64,000 nt of DNA from an uncultured Treponema sp. (GCA_937902125.1 CALDIB010000032.1:1-64000); one strand, 5' to 3'. Positions 50,867 through 60,854 are shown, counted from the stretch's first letter. The notes: a model not told the origin generated them from the sequence alone. Program-made: numbers and translations.

Positions 50867-52933
50867 TGTAAAGTTGTTGATTTCCTTTCCAATCTTGTAG
50901 ATTGACTCTTTGAGGCTTCCGGCGACATCGTTTAGGGCGGCGCCGGTTTCGTTAATCTTTTCGGCTCCCTGAGACATTTCTTCCATGCTGCCCTTCATGG
51001 CCAAAGTGGCGTCCTGCAAGCGGCGCACTTCGTCAAGAATCAACTTGTTGCCTTCCGTCATTTCTTCGCTGGCGTTGCGAACTTCGATTGAACCGTCGTT
51101 CATGCTCTTAAGCGCTTCGCTGATTTGGCGGCTTCCTTCGGTTTGTTCTTCCATGGCCGTGCGAATCTGCATGACCAACTGGTCGGTGTCGCGGATTTTG
51201 TCAGCCACAATGGTAAGGGCTTGGGCCGACTCGTCGGAGGCGGTGACGACGTTGGAAATTGATTCCTTGATTTTTGCAAGCTGCTCGCCGATGGTCTTTG
51301 ACTGTCCGGTTGAAGTTTCGGACAACTTTCTGATTTCGTCCGCCACAACGCTAAAGCCTTTTCCCGCGTCGCCGGCGTGGGCGGCTTCGATGGCGGCGTT
51401 CATGGCCAAGAGGTTTGTCTGGGCCGCTATGTTGGCGATGGCAAGGTTGGCGTCCTCAAGCATGGCGGACTGGGTTTCAATCTGCTGAATCTTTTCGTTT
51501 ACGTCCTGCTGCTTTTTAAAGCCGATGTCGGCGTTTTGGTTGAGCTCTTCAAAAGAGTTGGCCATTTTTTCAACGCTTTGGTTGACGGAAGAAATGTTTC
51601 CAATCATCTCTTCAACCGCGGCGGAGGCTTGGGTTATTCCCGAAGCCTGGCCTTCAATCATCTTGTTCAAAGAGTCGATGTTTGAAGAAATCTCGTTGAC
51701 CGCGCCGGCCGTTTGGTTGACGCTGTCGCCCTGGGTTTCAATTTGAGTGTGGATTGAGTCGATGTTGGCGATGATTTGAGTGATGGCGCTGGCCGTGTCT
51801 TGGCTGATGGCGCCCATGTTCTCGCCGCCGGACTCCAAATCCTTGTTTTGATTCTTTACGATGCTGATGATGTCCTGCAAGCGCTTTACAAAGGCGTTAA
51901 AGCCGGCCACAACTTCGCCAACTTCGTCCTTTGACTTGGAGTCAATTCTTTGCGTTAAGTCGGCGTCGCCGCTTGAAATTTTAACGAGGCTGTCGCGGAC
52001 GGCAAGAATCGGCTTTACAATGACAAGGCGCGTGATTATTGCCGTCAAGATAGAAATGGCAATCAAAATCGCGATCAATGCGGGAATGACCAAGCCCGTG
52101 GTCTGATTTCTTGCATTTACTATGGCTTGCCCGTTCTTGGCTGTATAGAGCATTCCTTGAACGCTGTTGTCTTTGTTTTGAAATGGCGCGTAGACTGCCA
52201 TATAATTTTGGCCTGCGATTTGGATTTCTAGGCGGACGGTTTCGGCCTTTGACAAAACCTTGTCTAAAACTGTTTTGTTGTCGATTTTCGTTCCGGCCAT
52301 TGAGTTTCCGTTTTTGTCCCGCAGCGTGCTTGACATGCGCGTGTCGCCTTTAAAAATTGTGGCTTCCACGCCGTAACTTTCTTTAACTAGGTTTACAAAG
52401 TCTTCTTTTTCCATGTCATAGGCGAACATGGCCGAGCCTACGACTTCGCCTTGGTATTTTATGGCCGCGGCGTAAATCAAGCTGAACGGAAGCCAGCTTT
52501 CTTTGCTCCAAGAATAATAGGTGGGCTCTCCGTTTATGGTTCCTTGCCACGCGACCAAATTTCTCGCGCTTTGGCCCACGCCGATGTTGCCAGCCAAAAT
52601 GTTTCCGCTTGCGTCGGCCACCATCAAGTAGTCCGCGTCCATGCTTTGAAGCTGGGAAGAAACAGCGTCCTCAAGCATGTCAAGGTCGTTGTTGGCCAAG
52701 GCGTTTGTGGTTCTGTTGAGGCTTGCGAGCGTCTTTGCTTCCGCCGTAAGCGTCTGCGCCCAGTTGCGCATGAGCAAGTCGGCTCCGTGCTCCGTCAAAT
52801 CCAATTGTTTTTGGATTTCTTCCTGAAAGTGTTTTTGAAAGGTGTTGATTGAAATCACTCCTACGGCTACGGAACTTATGATTACCATAACCGCGACAAT
52901 AATGAAAATCTTGAGGGATAATTTGACCTTCAT
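50861..52933 (-). CDS. Methyl-accepting chemotaxis protein
   Basis: 690 residues: first membrane helix (about 8-30), periplasmic Cache-type sensor (about 35-280), second helix (about 285-307), HAMP, and signalling coiled coil with tip [23 protein letters not shown] (split here as [11 protein letters not shown] and IEAAHAGD). The sensor differs from that of the first chemoreceptor ([24 protein letters not shown]), so it should see another ligand. AAGGAGT precedes the ATG. The promoter matches that of the first chemoreceptor. Confidence 0.94.
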   Translation of the reverse strand: MKVKLSLKIFIIVAVMVIISSVAVGVISINTFQKHFQEEIQKQLDLTEHGADLLMRNWAQTLTAEAKTLASLNRTTNALANNDLDMLEDAVSSQLQSMDADYLMVADASGNILAGNIGVGQSARNLVAWQGTINGEPTYYSWSKESWLPFSLIYAAAIKYQGEVVGSAMFAYDMEKEDFVNLVKESYGVEATIFKGDTRMSSTLRDKNGNSMAGTKIDNKTVLDKVLSKAETVRLEIQIAGQNYMAVYAPFQNKDNSVQGMLYTAKNGQAIVNARNQTTGLVIPALIAILIAISILTAIITRLVIVKPILAVRDSLVKISSGDADLTQRIDSKSKDEVGEVVAGFNAFVKRLQDIISIVKNQNKDLESGGENMGAISQDTASAITQIIANIDSIHTQIETQGDSVNQTAGAVNEISSNIDSLNKMIEGQASGITQASAAVEEMIGNISSVNQSVEKMANSFEELNQNADIGFKKQQDVNEKIQQIETQSAMLEDANLAIANIAAQTNLLAMNAAIEAAHAGDAGKGFSVVADEIRKLSETSTGQSKTIGEQLAKIKESISNVVTASDESAQALTIVADKIRDTDQLVMQIRTAMEEQTEGSRQISEALKSMNDGSIEVRNASEEMTEGNKLILDEVRRLQDATLAMKGSMEEMSQGAEKINETGAALNDVAGSLKESIYKIGKEINNFTV

Positions 52934-52959
52934 ATGTACTCCTTAAAAGATGTATAACG

Positions 52960-52988
52960 ATTGTATTTCATTTTCGACATAAAAGCAA
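52960..52988 (-). promoter_or_regulatory. Promoter of the second chemoreceptor gene
   Basis: TTGCTT (52988-52983) - 17 nt - TACAAT (52965-52960) on the minus strand. Confidence 0.7.
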
Positions 52989-53079
52989 GTTTTTTTTTGC
53001 GTCAAAATGGATTTTTTATAACTATATTTTTGTAAAGATGTGGCGAAAGGCGCCTTTTGCCTTGAGGCTTCCCCGACAA

Positions 53080-53844
53080 TCACAAGCGGACAGGGACGCC
53101 TTTTTTATTCAATTGTTCCTTTATAGAGCCAATAGTGAACTGCCCTGAATGAACCATTGTTGCTATCAGCGCCGCGTCGGCCTCTCCTTCTGTAAGGACT
53201 TTTGCCATGTGCTCCACTGTTCCGCCTCCGCCCGAGGCTATTACGGGAACGGCCACGTTTTGGGCTATAAGTTTTGTAAGCTCAACGTCATAGCCTTCTT
53301 TTGTTCCGTCCGCGTCCATGGAATTTAGGACAATCTCGCCCGCTCCTAAGGCCACGCCTTTTTTGGCCCATTCAAGCGCGTCAAGGCCTGTGTCAACGCG
53401 GCCCCCGTTAATCGTTGTTCCGTAGCCGCTGGGCTTGGATTGGTCGCGTCGGACGTCCATTCCAAGGACTATGCATTGCCTTCCAAAAACGCTCGCGCCT
53501 TGGCTGATAAGGTCGGGGTTTTTGACCGCCTGCGAGTTGAGCGAAACTTTTTCCGCTCCCGCAAGAATCGTGGCGCGGATGTCTTCTATTGTTCCGATTC
53601 CGCCTCCCACGCAAAATGGAATGAAGACTTGGCTTGCCACGCGGCTTATTAAGTCTAGAATAGGCCGTTCGCCGCGGGCGCTTGCCATTATGTCGTAAAA
53701 GACAAGTTCGTCAACGCCTTGCTCGTAGTATTTTTTCGCCATCTCCACGGGGTCGCCTATGTCAAGGTTGTTTTGGAATTTGACTCCTTTTGTGGTACGG
53801 CCGTCCTTTACGTCAAGGCAAACGATGACGCGCTTTTTTAACAT
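53080..53844 (-). CDS. hisF: Imidazole glycerol phosphate synthase cyclase subunit
   Basis: 254 residues, TIM barrel. Motifs: [53 protein letters not shown] and [12 protein letters not shown], with both catalytic aspartates. With HisH it makes imidazole glycerol phosphate and AICAR in histidine synthesis. It overlaps hisH by 7 bp. No other his gene is in the window. Confidence 0.95.
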   Translation of the reverse strand: MLKKRVIVCLDVKDGRTTKGVKFQNNLDIGDPVEMAKKYYEQGVDELVFYDIMASARGERPILDLISRVASQVFIPFCVGGGIGTIEDIRATILAGAEKVSLNSQAVKNPDLISQGASVFGRQCIVLGMDVRRDQSKPSGYGTTINGGRVDTGLDALEWAKKGVALGAGEIVLNSMDADGTKEGYDVELTKLIAQNVAVPVIASGGGGTVEHMAKVLTEGEADAALIATMVHSGQFTIGSIKEQLNKKGVPVRL

Positions 53845-54509
53845 TGCAAGTCCCCCTCGACAAAGTTTTTAAGAATTTGAAGTCCCGCCTTTCCCGATTT
53901 TTCAGGGTGGAACTGGCAGGCAAAAACATTCCCGCTTTGAATCACAGCGGGAACAATCGCGCCGTAGTCCGCGTAGCCTTTTATGACGGCCGGGTCTTGC
54001 GGCTGGATTACATAAGAATGCACAAAGTAAAAGTCGCTGGAGTCTGGAACCCCTTTAAGGATTGGGCAAGTTCCGTTAAAAGAAACGTCGTTCCAGCCCA
54101 TGTGGGGAACCTTGCGGGAATTGTCTTGAGGGTCTATGTCCCGTTCCCGCCAAAGGCTGGCAAAATGGCGGATTGTTCCGGGAACTAGGCCCAAGCATTT
54201 TGTATATGTCCGCTCTCCGTTTTGGAAGGAGCCGCCTTCTTCGCTTTGGTCAAAAATTATTTGGGCGCCGATGCAGATTCCCAAAAGGGGCTTTTTTGCC
54301 TGGGTCCAGTCCCGCAAAAATTTGTCGTAGCCTGAAAGGACAAGCTCCCGCATGGCGTAGGCCGCCTCTCCGTCGCCGGGAAAAATCACTCGGTCAACCT
54401 TTGCCAAGTCGGCCGGATTTTTGGAAAGAATGTATTTCGCGCCCAAAAAGTCCAAGGCGCGCTCAACGCTCTTAATGTTTCCGGCGTTGTAGTCCACGAT
54501 TCCTATCAT
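53838..54509 (-). CDS. hisH: Imidazole glycerol phosphate synthase glutamine amidotransferase subunit
   Basis: 223 residues. Class I glutaminase with nucleophile in [24 protein letters not shown] and the His-Glu pair in CQFHPEKSG. It supplies ammonia to HisF. The promoter TTGAAA-18-TACAAT ends 7 nt before ATG 54509; ATG 54518 would lie inside the -10 box, so 54509 (MIGIVDYN) is chosen. Confidence 0.93.
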   Translation of the reverse strand: MIGIVDYNAGNIKSVERALDFLGAKYILSKNPADLAKVDRVIFPGDGEAAYAMRELVLSGYDKFLRDWTQAKKPLLGICIGAQIIFDQSEEGGSFQNGERTYTKCLGLVPGTIRHFASLWRERDIDPQDNSRKVPHMGWNDVSFNGTCPILKGVPDSSDFYFVHSYVIQPQDPAVIKGYADYGAIVPAVIQSGNVFACQFHPEKSGKAGLQILKNFVEGDLQC

Positions 54510-54516
54510 GTTTTCC

Positions 54517-54546
54517 ATTGTAGCGCGCAAGCGCGGCAGGTTTCAA
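54517..54546 (-). promoter_or_regulatory. Promoter of hisHF, leaderless type
   Basis: TTGAAA (54546-54541) - 18 nt - TACAAT (54522-54517), then GGAAAAC and the ATG at 54509. Confidence 0.7.
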
Positions 54547-54623
54547 GACGCGCAAAAGCGACGGCTCTCAGAAGGGCTTTTTTTGCCGGCGCTTCCGTCA
54601 TGCGGTTGTCATGGGGCACGGGG

Positions 54624-54652
54624 TAGAAAAGAGCCGGCGCTTGCGCTATAAT
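54624..54652 (+). promoter_or_regulatory. Probable promoter of deoD
   Basis: TAGAAA - 17 nt - TATAAT. The leader of about 20 nt includes AGGAAC, so this gene uses a normal ribosome binding site. Confidence 0.6.
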
Positions 54653-54679
54653 CTCTCCATCTTTTTTTAGGAACAAACT

Positions 54680-55426
54680 ATGGCGGCAAAAAACAATTCT
54701 TCAATCAACGCGACGCAAAATACGCCCACGCCCCACAACGCGGCAAAAAAGGGACAAATAGCAAAAACGGTTTTGATGCCCGGAGACCCGGAACGCGCCG
54801 AATGGATAGCCAAGACATTTTTGAGCGGCGCCAAAATGGTGACGGACGTTCGCGGCATGAAAGGCTTTACCGGAAAATTCAACTCAAAGCCTGTCACCGT
54901 AATGGGAAGCGGAATGGGCGCAGGATCCGCCGGCATTTACATGTACGAACTTTACAACTATTACGATGTTGACGCAATCATTCGCATTGGAACTTGCGGC
55001 TCCCTTCAAAAAGAAGTCAAGGCCGGCGACATGATTTTTGCCATGACCGCCTCGACTGACACAAACTACGAATATCAGTATGGTTTGGAGGGACATTTTT
55101 CTCCCGCGGCCAACTTTGAGCTTTTGCAAAAAGCGGCGGCTTTTGCCGAAGAAAAAAAATACAGATTCCACGCCGGCCCAATTTTTTCCAGCGATTTTTT
55201 CAGCAAGTACAACGCTATGGGCGACAAGGCCTGGAAGTCATGGGCAAGAATGGGAGCCTTGGCGCAAGACATGGAAACCTACTGCTTGTATTGCCAAGCG
55301 GCCTACGCCAAAAAGAAAGCCTTTTCAATAATCACAAGCACATTCAACAAAGTCACAAACGCGCAAGTTCCGTTGGACGCTAAAACTCTTTCGCCCATGG
55401 TTCAAACCGCGCTTTCTCTTGTCTAA
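54680..55426 (+). CDS. deoD: Purine nucleoside phosphorylase, DeoD type
   Basis: 248 residues. It splits purine (deoxy)nucleosides with phosphate. Motifs: VLMPGDPERAEWIA, VMGSGMGAGSAGIYMYEL, IIRIGTCGSLQ and the active-site QDMETYCLY (the M-E-T form replaces the commoner M-E-x-A). The N-terminal ~20 residues are an extra Asn/Thr-rich stretch. The 3' end overlaps the convergent MATE gene by 47 bp. Confidence 0.92.
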   Translation: MAAKNNSSINATQNTPTPHNAAKKGQIAKTVLMPGDPERAEWIAKTFLSGAKMVTDVRGMKGFTGKFNSKPVTVMGSGMGAGSAGIYMYELYNYYDVDAIIRIGTCGSLQKEVKAGDMIFAMTASTDTNYEYQYGLEGHFSPAANFELLQKAAAFAEEKKYRFHAGPIFSSDFFSKYNAMGDKAWKSWARMGALAQDMETYCLYCQAAYAKKKAFSIITSTFNKVTNAQVPLDAKTLSPMVQTALSLV

Positions 55427-56747
55427 AGACTCTGGCAAAGCAAAAGGCCAAAACGATTCCTGTTATAAGCCAAGAGGCCGGATAGGTAATCAAAAGCCAA
55501 AGGGTTGAATGAAAGCGGGGCGTTTGAAAGGCCGTGAAAATCCAAGCAAGGCGGCTTCCGCAAGCGCCCAAAAGAACTACAATCGACGGCTCCGTTGAAT
55601 GTCCCAAGCCCCGCATGTCCGCCGCCAAGGACGACATTATTCCGCACAAAATGTAGGGGCCGCACAAAATTCTAAGACGAATGACTCCTTCCGCGACAGA
55701 ATCTTGGTTTGAAACGAACAGTTCCAAAAGCGGCCGCGCGAACAAAACTGTAAGTCCGCCCAAAAAGGCGCCTGTGGCGCAAATCAAGCCAAGCCCTTGC
55801 AAGGCGCTTTGCTTGACCCGCTTAAAGTTTCCCGCGCCGTAGTTTTGGCTTACAAAGGCAAGGGCCGCTTGTTCCACGGAAATCATGGCCGTCCAAGTAA
55901 AGTTTTCCAAGTTGCTGGCCGCGGCGTTTCCCGCCATGACCACGGCGCCAAAAGAGTTTATGGCGGTTTGTATCACAAGGTTTGATATTGTGAACAAAAG
56001 GTTTTGGATTACATTTGGAACTCCAATGCGCAAGATTGCCGCGGCCACCGGAATGTCAAGGCGTATTTTTTTCACTTCAAGACGGAACTCGCTTTCTTCT
56101 CGAACAAGGCAGCGGATGATTAAAAAGGCCGCCAAATACTGGGTAAGGGTTGTTGCAAGGCCCACGCCGGCCACGTCCATTCTTATCGCGAGTACAAAAA
56201 TTAAATTTAGAATGACGTTCACGACTCCCGCGGCGAGCAAAAAATAAAGGGGCCGCTTTGTGTCTCCCTTGGCGCGGAGGATTCCCGCTGAAAAATTGTA
56301 AACCGCTATCGCGGGAACGCTGGGAATCAAGCAGCGGGTGTATTTTAACGAAAGGTCAAAAACCTCTTGGGGAATCTGCATGGCGTTTAAAATTTGCGGC
56401 ATGAAAATCCATGCAAAGACAGAAAGGGCCGCGCCAAGGACAAGGGCCAGCGCGGTTGACACATGCAGGACGTCCGACACGGCGGACTTTTTTCCGGCCC
56501 CGATGAATTTTCCGGCAACGACGGTGGCACCTCCCCCAAGGCTCATAAAAATGTGGCCGAACAAGCCCCACAAAACAGCAACGGCTCCCACCGCCGCAAG
56601 AGAATTGTTTGAGGCGAAGCGGCCGATAACCACTATGTCCGCCGCGTTAAAAAGAATTTGAAGAGCGCCCGACAGCGCCAAGGGCAAAGAAAAGCGAACG
56701 AGCCCCTTGAATATGGACCCGTTCAGCATGTCAATCGAGTTGCTCAT
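55380..56747 (-). CDS. MATE-family efflux transporter
   Basis: 455 residues with about twelve membrane helices. Typical start MLNGSIFKGLVRFSLPLALSGALQILFNAADIVVIGRFA and a second half beginning ILRIGVPNVIQNLLFTISN. It probably exports drugs or metabolites. The last ~15 residues are antisense to deoD. It follows the flavin reductase gene by 14 bp and may share its transcript. Confidence 0.92.
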   Translation of the reverse strand: MSNSIDMLNGSIFKGLVRFSLPLALSGALQILFNAADIVVIGRFASNNSLAAVGAVAVLWGLFGHIFMSLGGGATVVAGKFIGAGKKSAVSDVLHVSTALALVLGAALSVFAWIFMPQILNAMQIPQEVFDLSLKYTRCLIPSVPAIAVYNFSAGILRAKGDTKRPLYFLLAAGVVNVILNLIFVLAIRMDVAGVGLATTLTQYLAAFLIIRCLVREESEFRLEVKKIRLDIPVAAAILRIGVPNVIQNLLFTISNLVIQTAINSFGAVVMAGNAAASNLENFTWTAMISVEQAALAFVSQNYGAGNFKRVKQSALQGLGLICATGAFLGGLTVLFARPLLELFVSNQDSVAEGVIRLRILCGPYILCGIMSSLAADMRGLGHSTEPSIVVLLGACGSRLAWIFTAFQTPRFHSTLWLLITYPASWLITGIVLAFCFARVFRQEKARFEPWAKEF

Positions 56748-56761
56748 TTTTTAGGTTTTGC

Positions 56762-57313
56762 TTAAGCCAATTCCTTTCCGTCAGAGAAGGCGTTTCCGAC
56801 TTTTTTTCCAAGCTCGTAGTAGCCGTGTTTTACGCAGTCAAATGTTATCGGATGGAATTTTTCAAGGTCAACCTTTCCGCCCGCGTCCAATATTTTTTCG
56901 TCGGCCACAACATTGACGATTTCAAACAAGTATTTTTCGTCGTCCACCACTTTTAGCAAACGGCATTCCAAGGTCAGCGGAAGCTGGTCAAAGAGCGGCG
57001 CGTTGACGTTCTTGCTTTTTGTCACAGTCCAGCCGGCCTTCTTTATTTTGTCGGCCTCTTTGTTGCCTGAAACGATTCCCACATAGTCGCAGGCCTTGAC
57101 CGTTTCCACAGTTCCAAAGGCGATTGTGGCTTCTTTTGTGAGCGCCAAATTTTCGGTAGTCTTGTGCTTGGACATGCAAACCCAAACTTGGTTGTCGTCG
57201 GCGATTCCGCCCCAGGCCGCGTTCATCGCGTCGGCCTTTCCGTCCTTGTCGTAAGTTCCCAAAATCAAAACCGGCATCGGGAACATCATTGTCTGCGCTC
57301 CTAAATCCTTCAT
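56762..57313 (-). CDS. Flavin reductase family / FMN-binding split-barrel protein
   Basis: 183 residues. The split-barrel fold is indicated by PMPVLILGTYDKDGKADAMNAAWGG and WVCMSKHKTTENLALTKEATIAFG. These proteins bind FMN and reduce flavin or act as oxidoreductases; the partner is unknown. GGAGG lies 5-6 nt before ATG 57313, which decides the start. Confidence 0.9.
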   Translation of the reverse strand: MKDLGAQTMMFPMPVLILGTYDKDGKADAMNAAWGGIADDNQVWVCMSKHKTTENLALTKEATIAFGTVETVKACDYVGIVSGNKEADKIKKAGWTVTKSKNVNAPLFDQLPLTLECRLLKVVDDEKYLFEIVNVVADEKILDAGGKVDLEKFHPITFDCVKHGYYELGKKVGNAFSDGKELA

Positions 57314-57436
57314 AAAAACCTCCATTTGTATTACTCAAGCCCTCCGGCTGTTTTTGCGAGCGAGCGAAAATGTTGCCGAAATCCGCTTGAAAAAACACGA
57401 GCGGCTTGCCGCTGTTCGCGCGGCCTCAATACGGCT

Positions 57437-57477
57437 CCAATTAGTTGCGAGCCTCGTTATGCGAGCAACGTAATTGG
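57437..57477. repeat. Inverted repeat CCAATTA-GTTGC ... GCAAC-G-TAATTGG
   Basis: It lies in the gene-free stretch 57314-57529 between the aldolase and flavin reductase genes. Two copies of the word AATCCGCTTGA / AATCCGCTCGA flank it (57380-57390 and 57480-57490). Nothing coding was seen here. Confidence 0.65.
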
Positions 57478-57529
57478 AAAATCCGCTCGAAACAACAATT
57501 ATAGTCTTGCCATTGTCGGCGCGAGCGGC

Positions 57530-58507
57530 TTATTCCTGAGCTATAACTTCGTCAAAGAACTTTGAATAGTCAGTCCGCTTGTCCTTGGTAAAGGCCATGG
57601 CCGCGCGGGGATGCTGGTTCAAGTAGCCGGTGATTAAGTAGGGAACGTCGTAGCCCCAAACAACTCCGTCCTTTTTAAGTTGAAGCATTTCTTCTTGAAT
57701 GAATTTCAGCGTGGCGTAAAATTTGTATTTTGGATTTTTCAAAAAGGCCAGCAAGTTTTCCATAAAGCAGTTTCCCGCGCCCCGGCCCATTCCGTTGTAG
57801 GTGGCGTCAAGCCAGTCAACGCCGTCGCCGCAAGCTTCGATTGTGTTGGCAAAGGCAAGCTGCTGGTTGTTGTGCGCGTGGATTCCCAATTGCTTTTGGT
57901 ATTTGTCGGCGTATTCCTTGTAAAGCGCGCAAATGCGCTGCATTTGTTCCGGGAAGATTGAGCCGTAGCTGTCAACGATGTAAATGCAGTCAACCGGCGA
58001 CCGGCCAATCATGTCCAGCGCCACTTTTATGTCGCTTTCCTGGGCGGTGGAAATGGCCATGATGTTGCAGCTGACTTCGTAGCCCTTCTTTTTTGCGTCT
58101 TCGATAATTTCTATGGCTCCGGGAATTTGGTGAACATAGCAAGCCACGCGAATCAAGTCAACGGCGCTTTCAGACTTTGGAAGAATGTCTTCCTTAAAAT
58201 CGCAGCGGCCAACATCGGCCATGACAGCAAGCTTTATTTTCTTTTCCGAATTGTCGCCGATGACATTGAAAATGTCTTTGTCATCGCAGAATTTCCATTT
58301 GCCAAATTTTGACTCGTCGAAAAGTTTTTTTGAAGCCTTGTAGCCAACTTCCATATAGTCAACGCCGGCCGCGATGTTTGTCTTGTAAAGTTCCTTTACA
58401 AAGTCATCGCTAAATTTAAAGTCGTTTACAATTCCGCCATCGCGCAGGGTCGCGTCAACCACGCGAATTGATTCCCGCACGCCCATCAATGCTGATAATT
58501 CTTTCAT
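57530..58507 (-). CDS. HMGL-like aldolase/ligase-superfamily TIM-barrel protein
   Basis: 325 residues. Motifs of the HMG-CoA lyase / 4-hydroxy-2-oxovalerate aldolase group: VVDATLRDGGIVNDFKFS (metal and substrate site) and LGIHAHNNQQLAFAN (metal-binding His). It lacks a DmpG-type C-terminal domain. It probably cleaves or forms a C-C bond of a hydroxy-oxo acid; the substrate is unknown. TTGCGC-17-TAGAAT ends 7 nt before ATG 58507, setting the start. Confidence 0.85.
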   Translation of the reverse strand: MKELSALMGVRESIRVVDATLRDGGIVNDFKFSDDFVKELYKTNIAAGVDYMEVGYKASKKLFDESKFGKWKFCDDKDIFNVIGDNSEKKIKLAVMADVGRCDFKEDILPKSESAVDLIRVACYVHQIPGAIEIIEDAKKKGYEVSCNIMAISTAQESDIKVALDMIGRSPVDCIYIVDSYGSIFPEQMQRICALYKEYADKYQKQLGIHAHNNQQLAFANTIEACGDGVDWLDATYNGMGRGAGNCFMENLLAFLKNPKYKFYATLKFIQEEMLQLKKDGVVWGYDVPYLITGYLNQHPRAAMAFTKDKRTDYSKFFDEVIAQE

Positions 58508-58514
58508 GCCAATG

Positions 58515-58543
58515 ATTCTATCAAAAGAAACATTTTTGCGCAA
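58515..58543 (-). promoter_or_regulatory. Promoter of the aldolase gene, leaderless type
   Basis: TTGCGC (58543-58538) - 17 nt - TAGAAT (58520-58515), then CATTGGC and the ATG at 58507. Confidence 0.75.
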
Positions 58544-58600
58544 GCGGGGATTTTCCGCGTTCTTTGGACATTGCGGCCTTGCCGCGCCTGGCTGTTTTGC

Positions 58601-59266
58601 CTATTGGCAAAGATGGCCCATGTCGTTCAAAAGTTCCACGCAGGGAACGGAGGGCAGGCCCGGCTTTTGCTCAAAGCGCAAAATTGTGATTCCCGTGTGG
58701 CCAAAGTGAAAAAGAGAGCAGGCGAGAGTAAAGGGAATGTTTAAAACATGGGCTATGGCGGCGGATGAGGAGCCGCCGTGACTAAAAAGCGCCACGGTCT
58801 TGTCCTGCTTTTTTTCGCCGATGGCCCGGTAAGAATTTTTTAGACGCTCAAGTCCCAAGTCAAAAAGCCATTCGTCTGTTTTGTCTTGAATGTTTTGGAC
58901 AATGGCCGTTACAAGGTTGTTTTTAAAATAAGCGCCGTCCTTCCAATTTTTGTCGTTCAGTGGAATGTCAAGGCGGGCCATTTCGTTGGCGCAAAACCAA
59001 GGATGGCCGTCTTCAAAAAGGGGCGTTCCGTCTTTGCTTCCCCAGTCAAGTTCCCGCATAAAGTCCAAGGTCTTGATTTTTAGGCCGGACAGTTCCGAAA
59101 AGGCGGCGGCGGTTTCTTGGGCGCGGCCCATGGGCGAAGAATAAATTTCTTCTATTCCTTCGCGGCAAAGGCGCTTTGCGGCGGCTTTGGCTTGCAAAAT
59201 TCCTTTTGGCGTAAGGCAGTCTTTTTCGTAGTTTGAATCGCCGTGGCGGACAAAAACAATTCGCAT
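58601..59266 (-). CDS. Histidine phosphatase family protein
   Basis: 221 residues. RHG motif at the very start (MRIVFVRHGDSNYEKD), SSPMGRAQETA and the second histidine in LFSHGGSSSA. A phosphatase rather than a mutase is likely. GAGG precedes ATG 59266, 8 bp after the permease gene, so it is the last gene of the metal-transporter operon, an unusual partner. Confidence 0.9.
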   Translation of the reverse strand: MRIVFVRHGDSNYEKDCLTPKGILQAKAAAKRLCREGIEEIYSSPMGRAQETAAAFSELSGLKIKTLDFMRELDWGSKDGTPLFEDGHPWFCANEMARLDIPLNDKNWKDGAYFKNNLVTAIVQNIQDKTDEWLFDLGLERLKNSYRAIGEKKQDKTVALFSHGGSSSAAIAHVLNIPFTLACSLFHFGHTGITILRFEQKPGLPSVPCVELLNDMGHLCQ

Positions 59267-59274
59267 TTTTTTCC

Positions 59275-60132
59275 TCAATTTTTTACAAGGCGTTTTCTTG
59301 CCCAGCCGATTCCGCAAAACAAAAGAAAGGCGGCCAAATCCGCGGCCACAATCGCGCTTCCCACAGGCGTTCCCGCCACGATGGAAACCAGCAAGCCCAA
59401 AAGGGAGCAAACCACGCTTAAAACGGCGGAACAAAGGGTCACGGATAAATAGCTTTTAAAAATCCGCATGGCGCTCAAGGCCGGAAAAATTATCAGGGCG
59501 CTGATTAAAAGGGAGCCCGCCAAATTCATGGCCAAAACGATTATCACGGCGATGACCACGGCCACCAAAAAATTGCAGGCTCGGGCGTTGGTTCCGGCGG
59601 CGCTGGCAAAATCTTGGTCAAAAGTGACCGCGAAAATTTTATTGTAAAAAAACACAAAGATTGCCAAAACCGCCACTGAAAGCGCGGCGCACAAATAAAC
59701 TTCGCCTTTGGTCAGCGTCAAAATGGAGGCGCTTCCAAAAAGGGTGGAGCAAACGTCGCCGCTTAAATTTGACGAGGCGGAAAAAACGTTCATCAAAAGG
59801 TAGCCCAAGGCCAAGGCGCTGACGCTTATCATCGCTATGGAAGCGTCGCCCTTTATTTTTGCGTTGTTGCCCGCGGCCAAAATCAAAATGGCGGCGGCGA
59901 CGGTCAAGGGCAAGACCAAAAGCATGGTGTTGTTCACTTTTAAAACTGTGGCGATGGAAAGCGCTCCAAAGGCCACATGGGAAAGTCCGTCGCCAATAAA
60001 AGAAAAGCGCTTTAGAACAAGGGTCACTCCCAAAAGCGAGGAGCAAAGGGAAATCAAAACGCCAACAATCAAGGCGTAGCGAACAAAGGGAAAAGAAAAA
60101 TACATTGAAAATTGTTCAAGCAAGCCTGTCAT
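59275..60132 (-). CDS. Zinc/manganese-type ABC transporter permease
   Basis: 285 residues with eight or nine predicted membrane helices of the ZnuB/MntB (ABC-3) family: GVLISLCSSLLGVTLVLKRFSFIGDGLSHVAFGALS. It moves a divalent metal, zinc or manganese, into the cell. It overlaps the ATPase gene by 4 bp. The metal-binding protein gene is not nearby. Confidence 0.93.
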   Translation of the reverse strand: MTGLLEQFSMYFSFPFVRYALIVGVLISLCSSLLGVTLVLKRFSFIGDGLSHVAFGALSIATVLKVNNTMLLVLPLTVAAAILILAAGNNAKIKGDASIAMISVSALALGYLLMNVFSASSNLSGDVCSTLFGSASILTLTKGEVYLCAALSVAVLAIFVFFYNKIFAVTFDQDFASAAGTNARACNFLVAVVIAVIIVLAMNLAGSLLISALIIFPALSAMRIFKSYLSVTLCSAVLSVVCSLLGLLVSIVAGTPVGSAIVAADLAAFLLFCGIGWARKRLVKN

Positions 60133-60818
60133 AGTCCGCCCTCCATATTTTGCCGCGCAAGATATTCCTCTTTGCTTCCAAAAAATATTTTGTCGCCAAT
60201 GTGAAGAATGCGGTTGGCGTCATTGAGCGCCACTTTAACGTCGTGGGAAATCATCACGACCGCGATTCCGTCGTTTTTGTTCAAGTCTTGGACAAGGCGG
60301 TACATTTCATCCGCGGCCGCCGGATCAAGGCCAGTTATGGGCTCGTCAAGCAAAAGCATTTTTTGGCTGGCGCAAAGGGCGCGGGCAAGAAGGACTCGCT
60401 GCTGTTGGCCTCCCGAAAGTTCCTTGAAACTTTTTTTTGCCAAATGCAAAATGCCAAGGCGCTTCATGTTCTTAAAAGCCAATTGTCTTTCAGCCTTGTT
60501 GTAAAAGGGCCTCAAGCCCGCCAAGCCTTGCAAGCCCGAAACAACAATTTCATAAACGCTGGCCGGAAAATCCCGCTGGCTTTGGTTTTGCTGGGGAAGG
60601 TAGCCAATTTGATTTTTTTTAAGGCCGTCGCCAAAAATTATCTGTCCGTCCAGCGCCTTTTGCAAGCCCAGCATTGTCCGCATAAGCGTAGTCTTTCCGC
60701 TGCCGTTTTCGCCCACAATGCAAAGGTAGTCGCCGGCATTGACAAAAAAGTTAAGGTCTTGAACGAGAATGTTTTTATTGTAGCCCAAACAAAGCTTTTT
60801 GCATTCCAAAAGAGGCAT
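60129..60818 (-). CDS. Zinc/manganese-type ABC transporter ATP-binding protein
   Basis: 229 residues. Walker A VGENGSGKTTL, signature LSGGQQQRVLLARAL, Walker B LLLDEPITGLD and the H-loop VMISHD. It powers the permease encoded next. TTGACA-17-CATAAT ends 7 nt before ATG 60818, while the alternative ATG at 60827 lies inside the -10 box. A Fur-type inverted repeat abuts the -35 box, suggesting control by a metal-sensing repressor such as Zur. Confidence 0.94.
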   Translation of the reverse strand: MPLLECKKLCLGYNKNILVQDLNFFVNAGDYLCIVGENGSGKTTLMRTMLGLQKALDGQIIFGDGLKKNQIGYLPQQNQSQRDFPASVYEIVVSGLQGLAGLRPFYNKAERQLAFKNMKRLGILHLAKKSFKELSGGQQQRVLLARALCASQKMLLLDEPITGLDPAAADEMYRLVQDLNKNDGIAVVMISHDVKVALNDANRILHIGDKIFFGSKEEYLARQNMEGGL

Positions 60819-60825
60819 GGCGGCC

Positions 60826-60854
60826 ATTATGGAAAAAAATCAGCCTTTTGTCAA
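60826..60854 (-). promoter_or_regulatory. Promoter of the metal ABC transporter operon, leaderless type
   Basis: TTGACA (60854-60849) - 17 nt - CATAAT (60831-60826), then GGCGGCC and the ATG at 60818. Confidence 0.75.
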
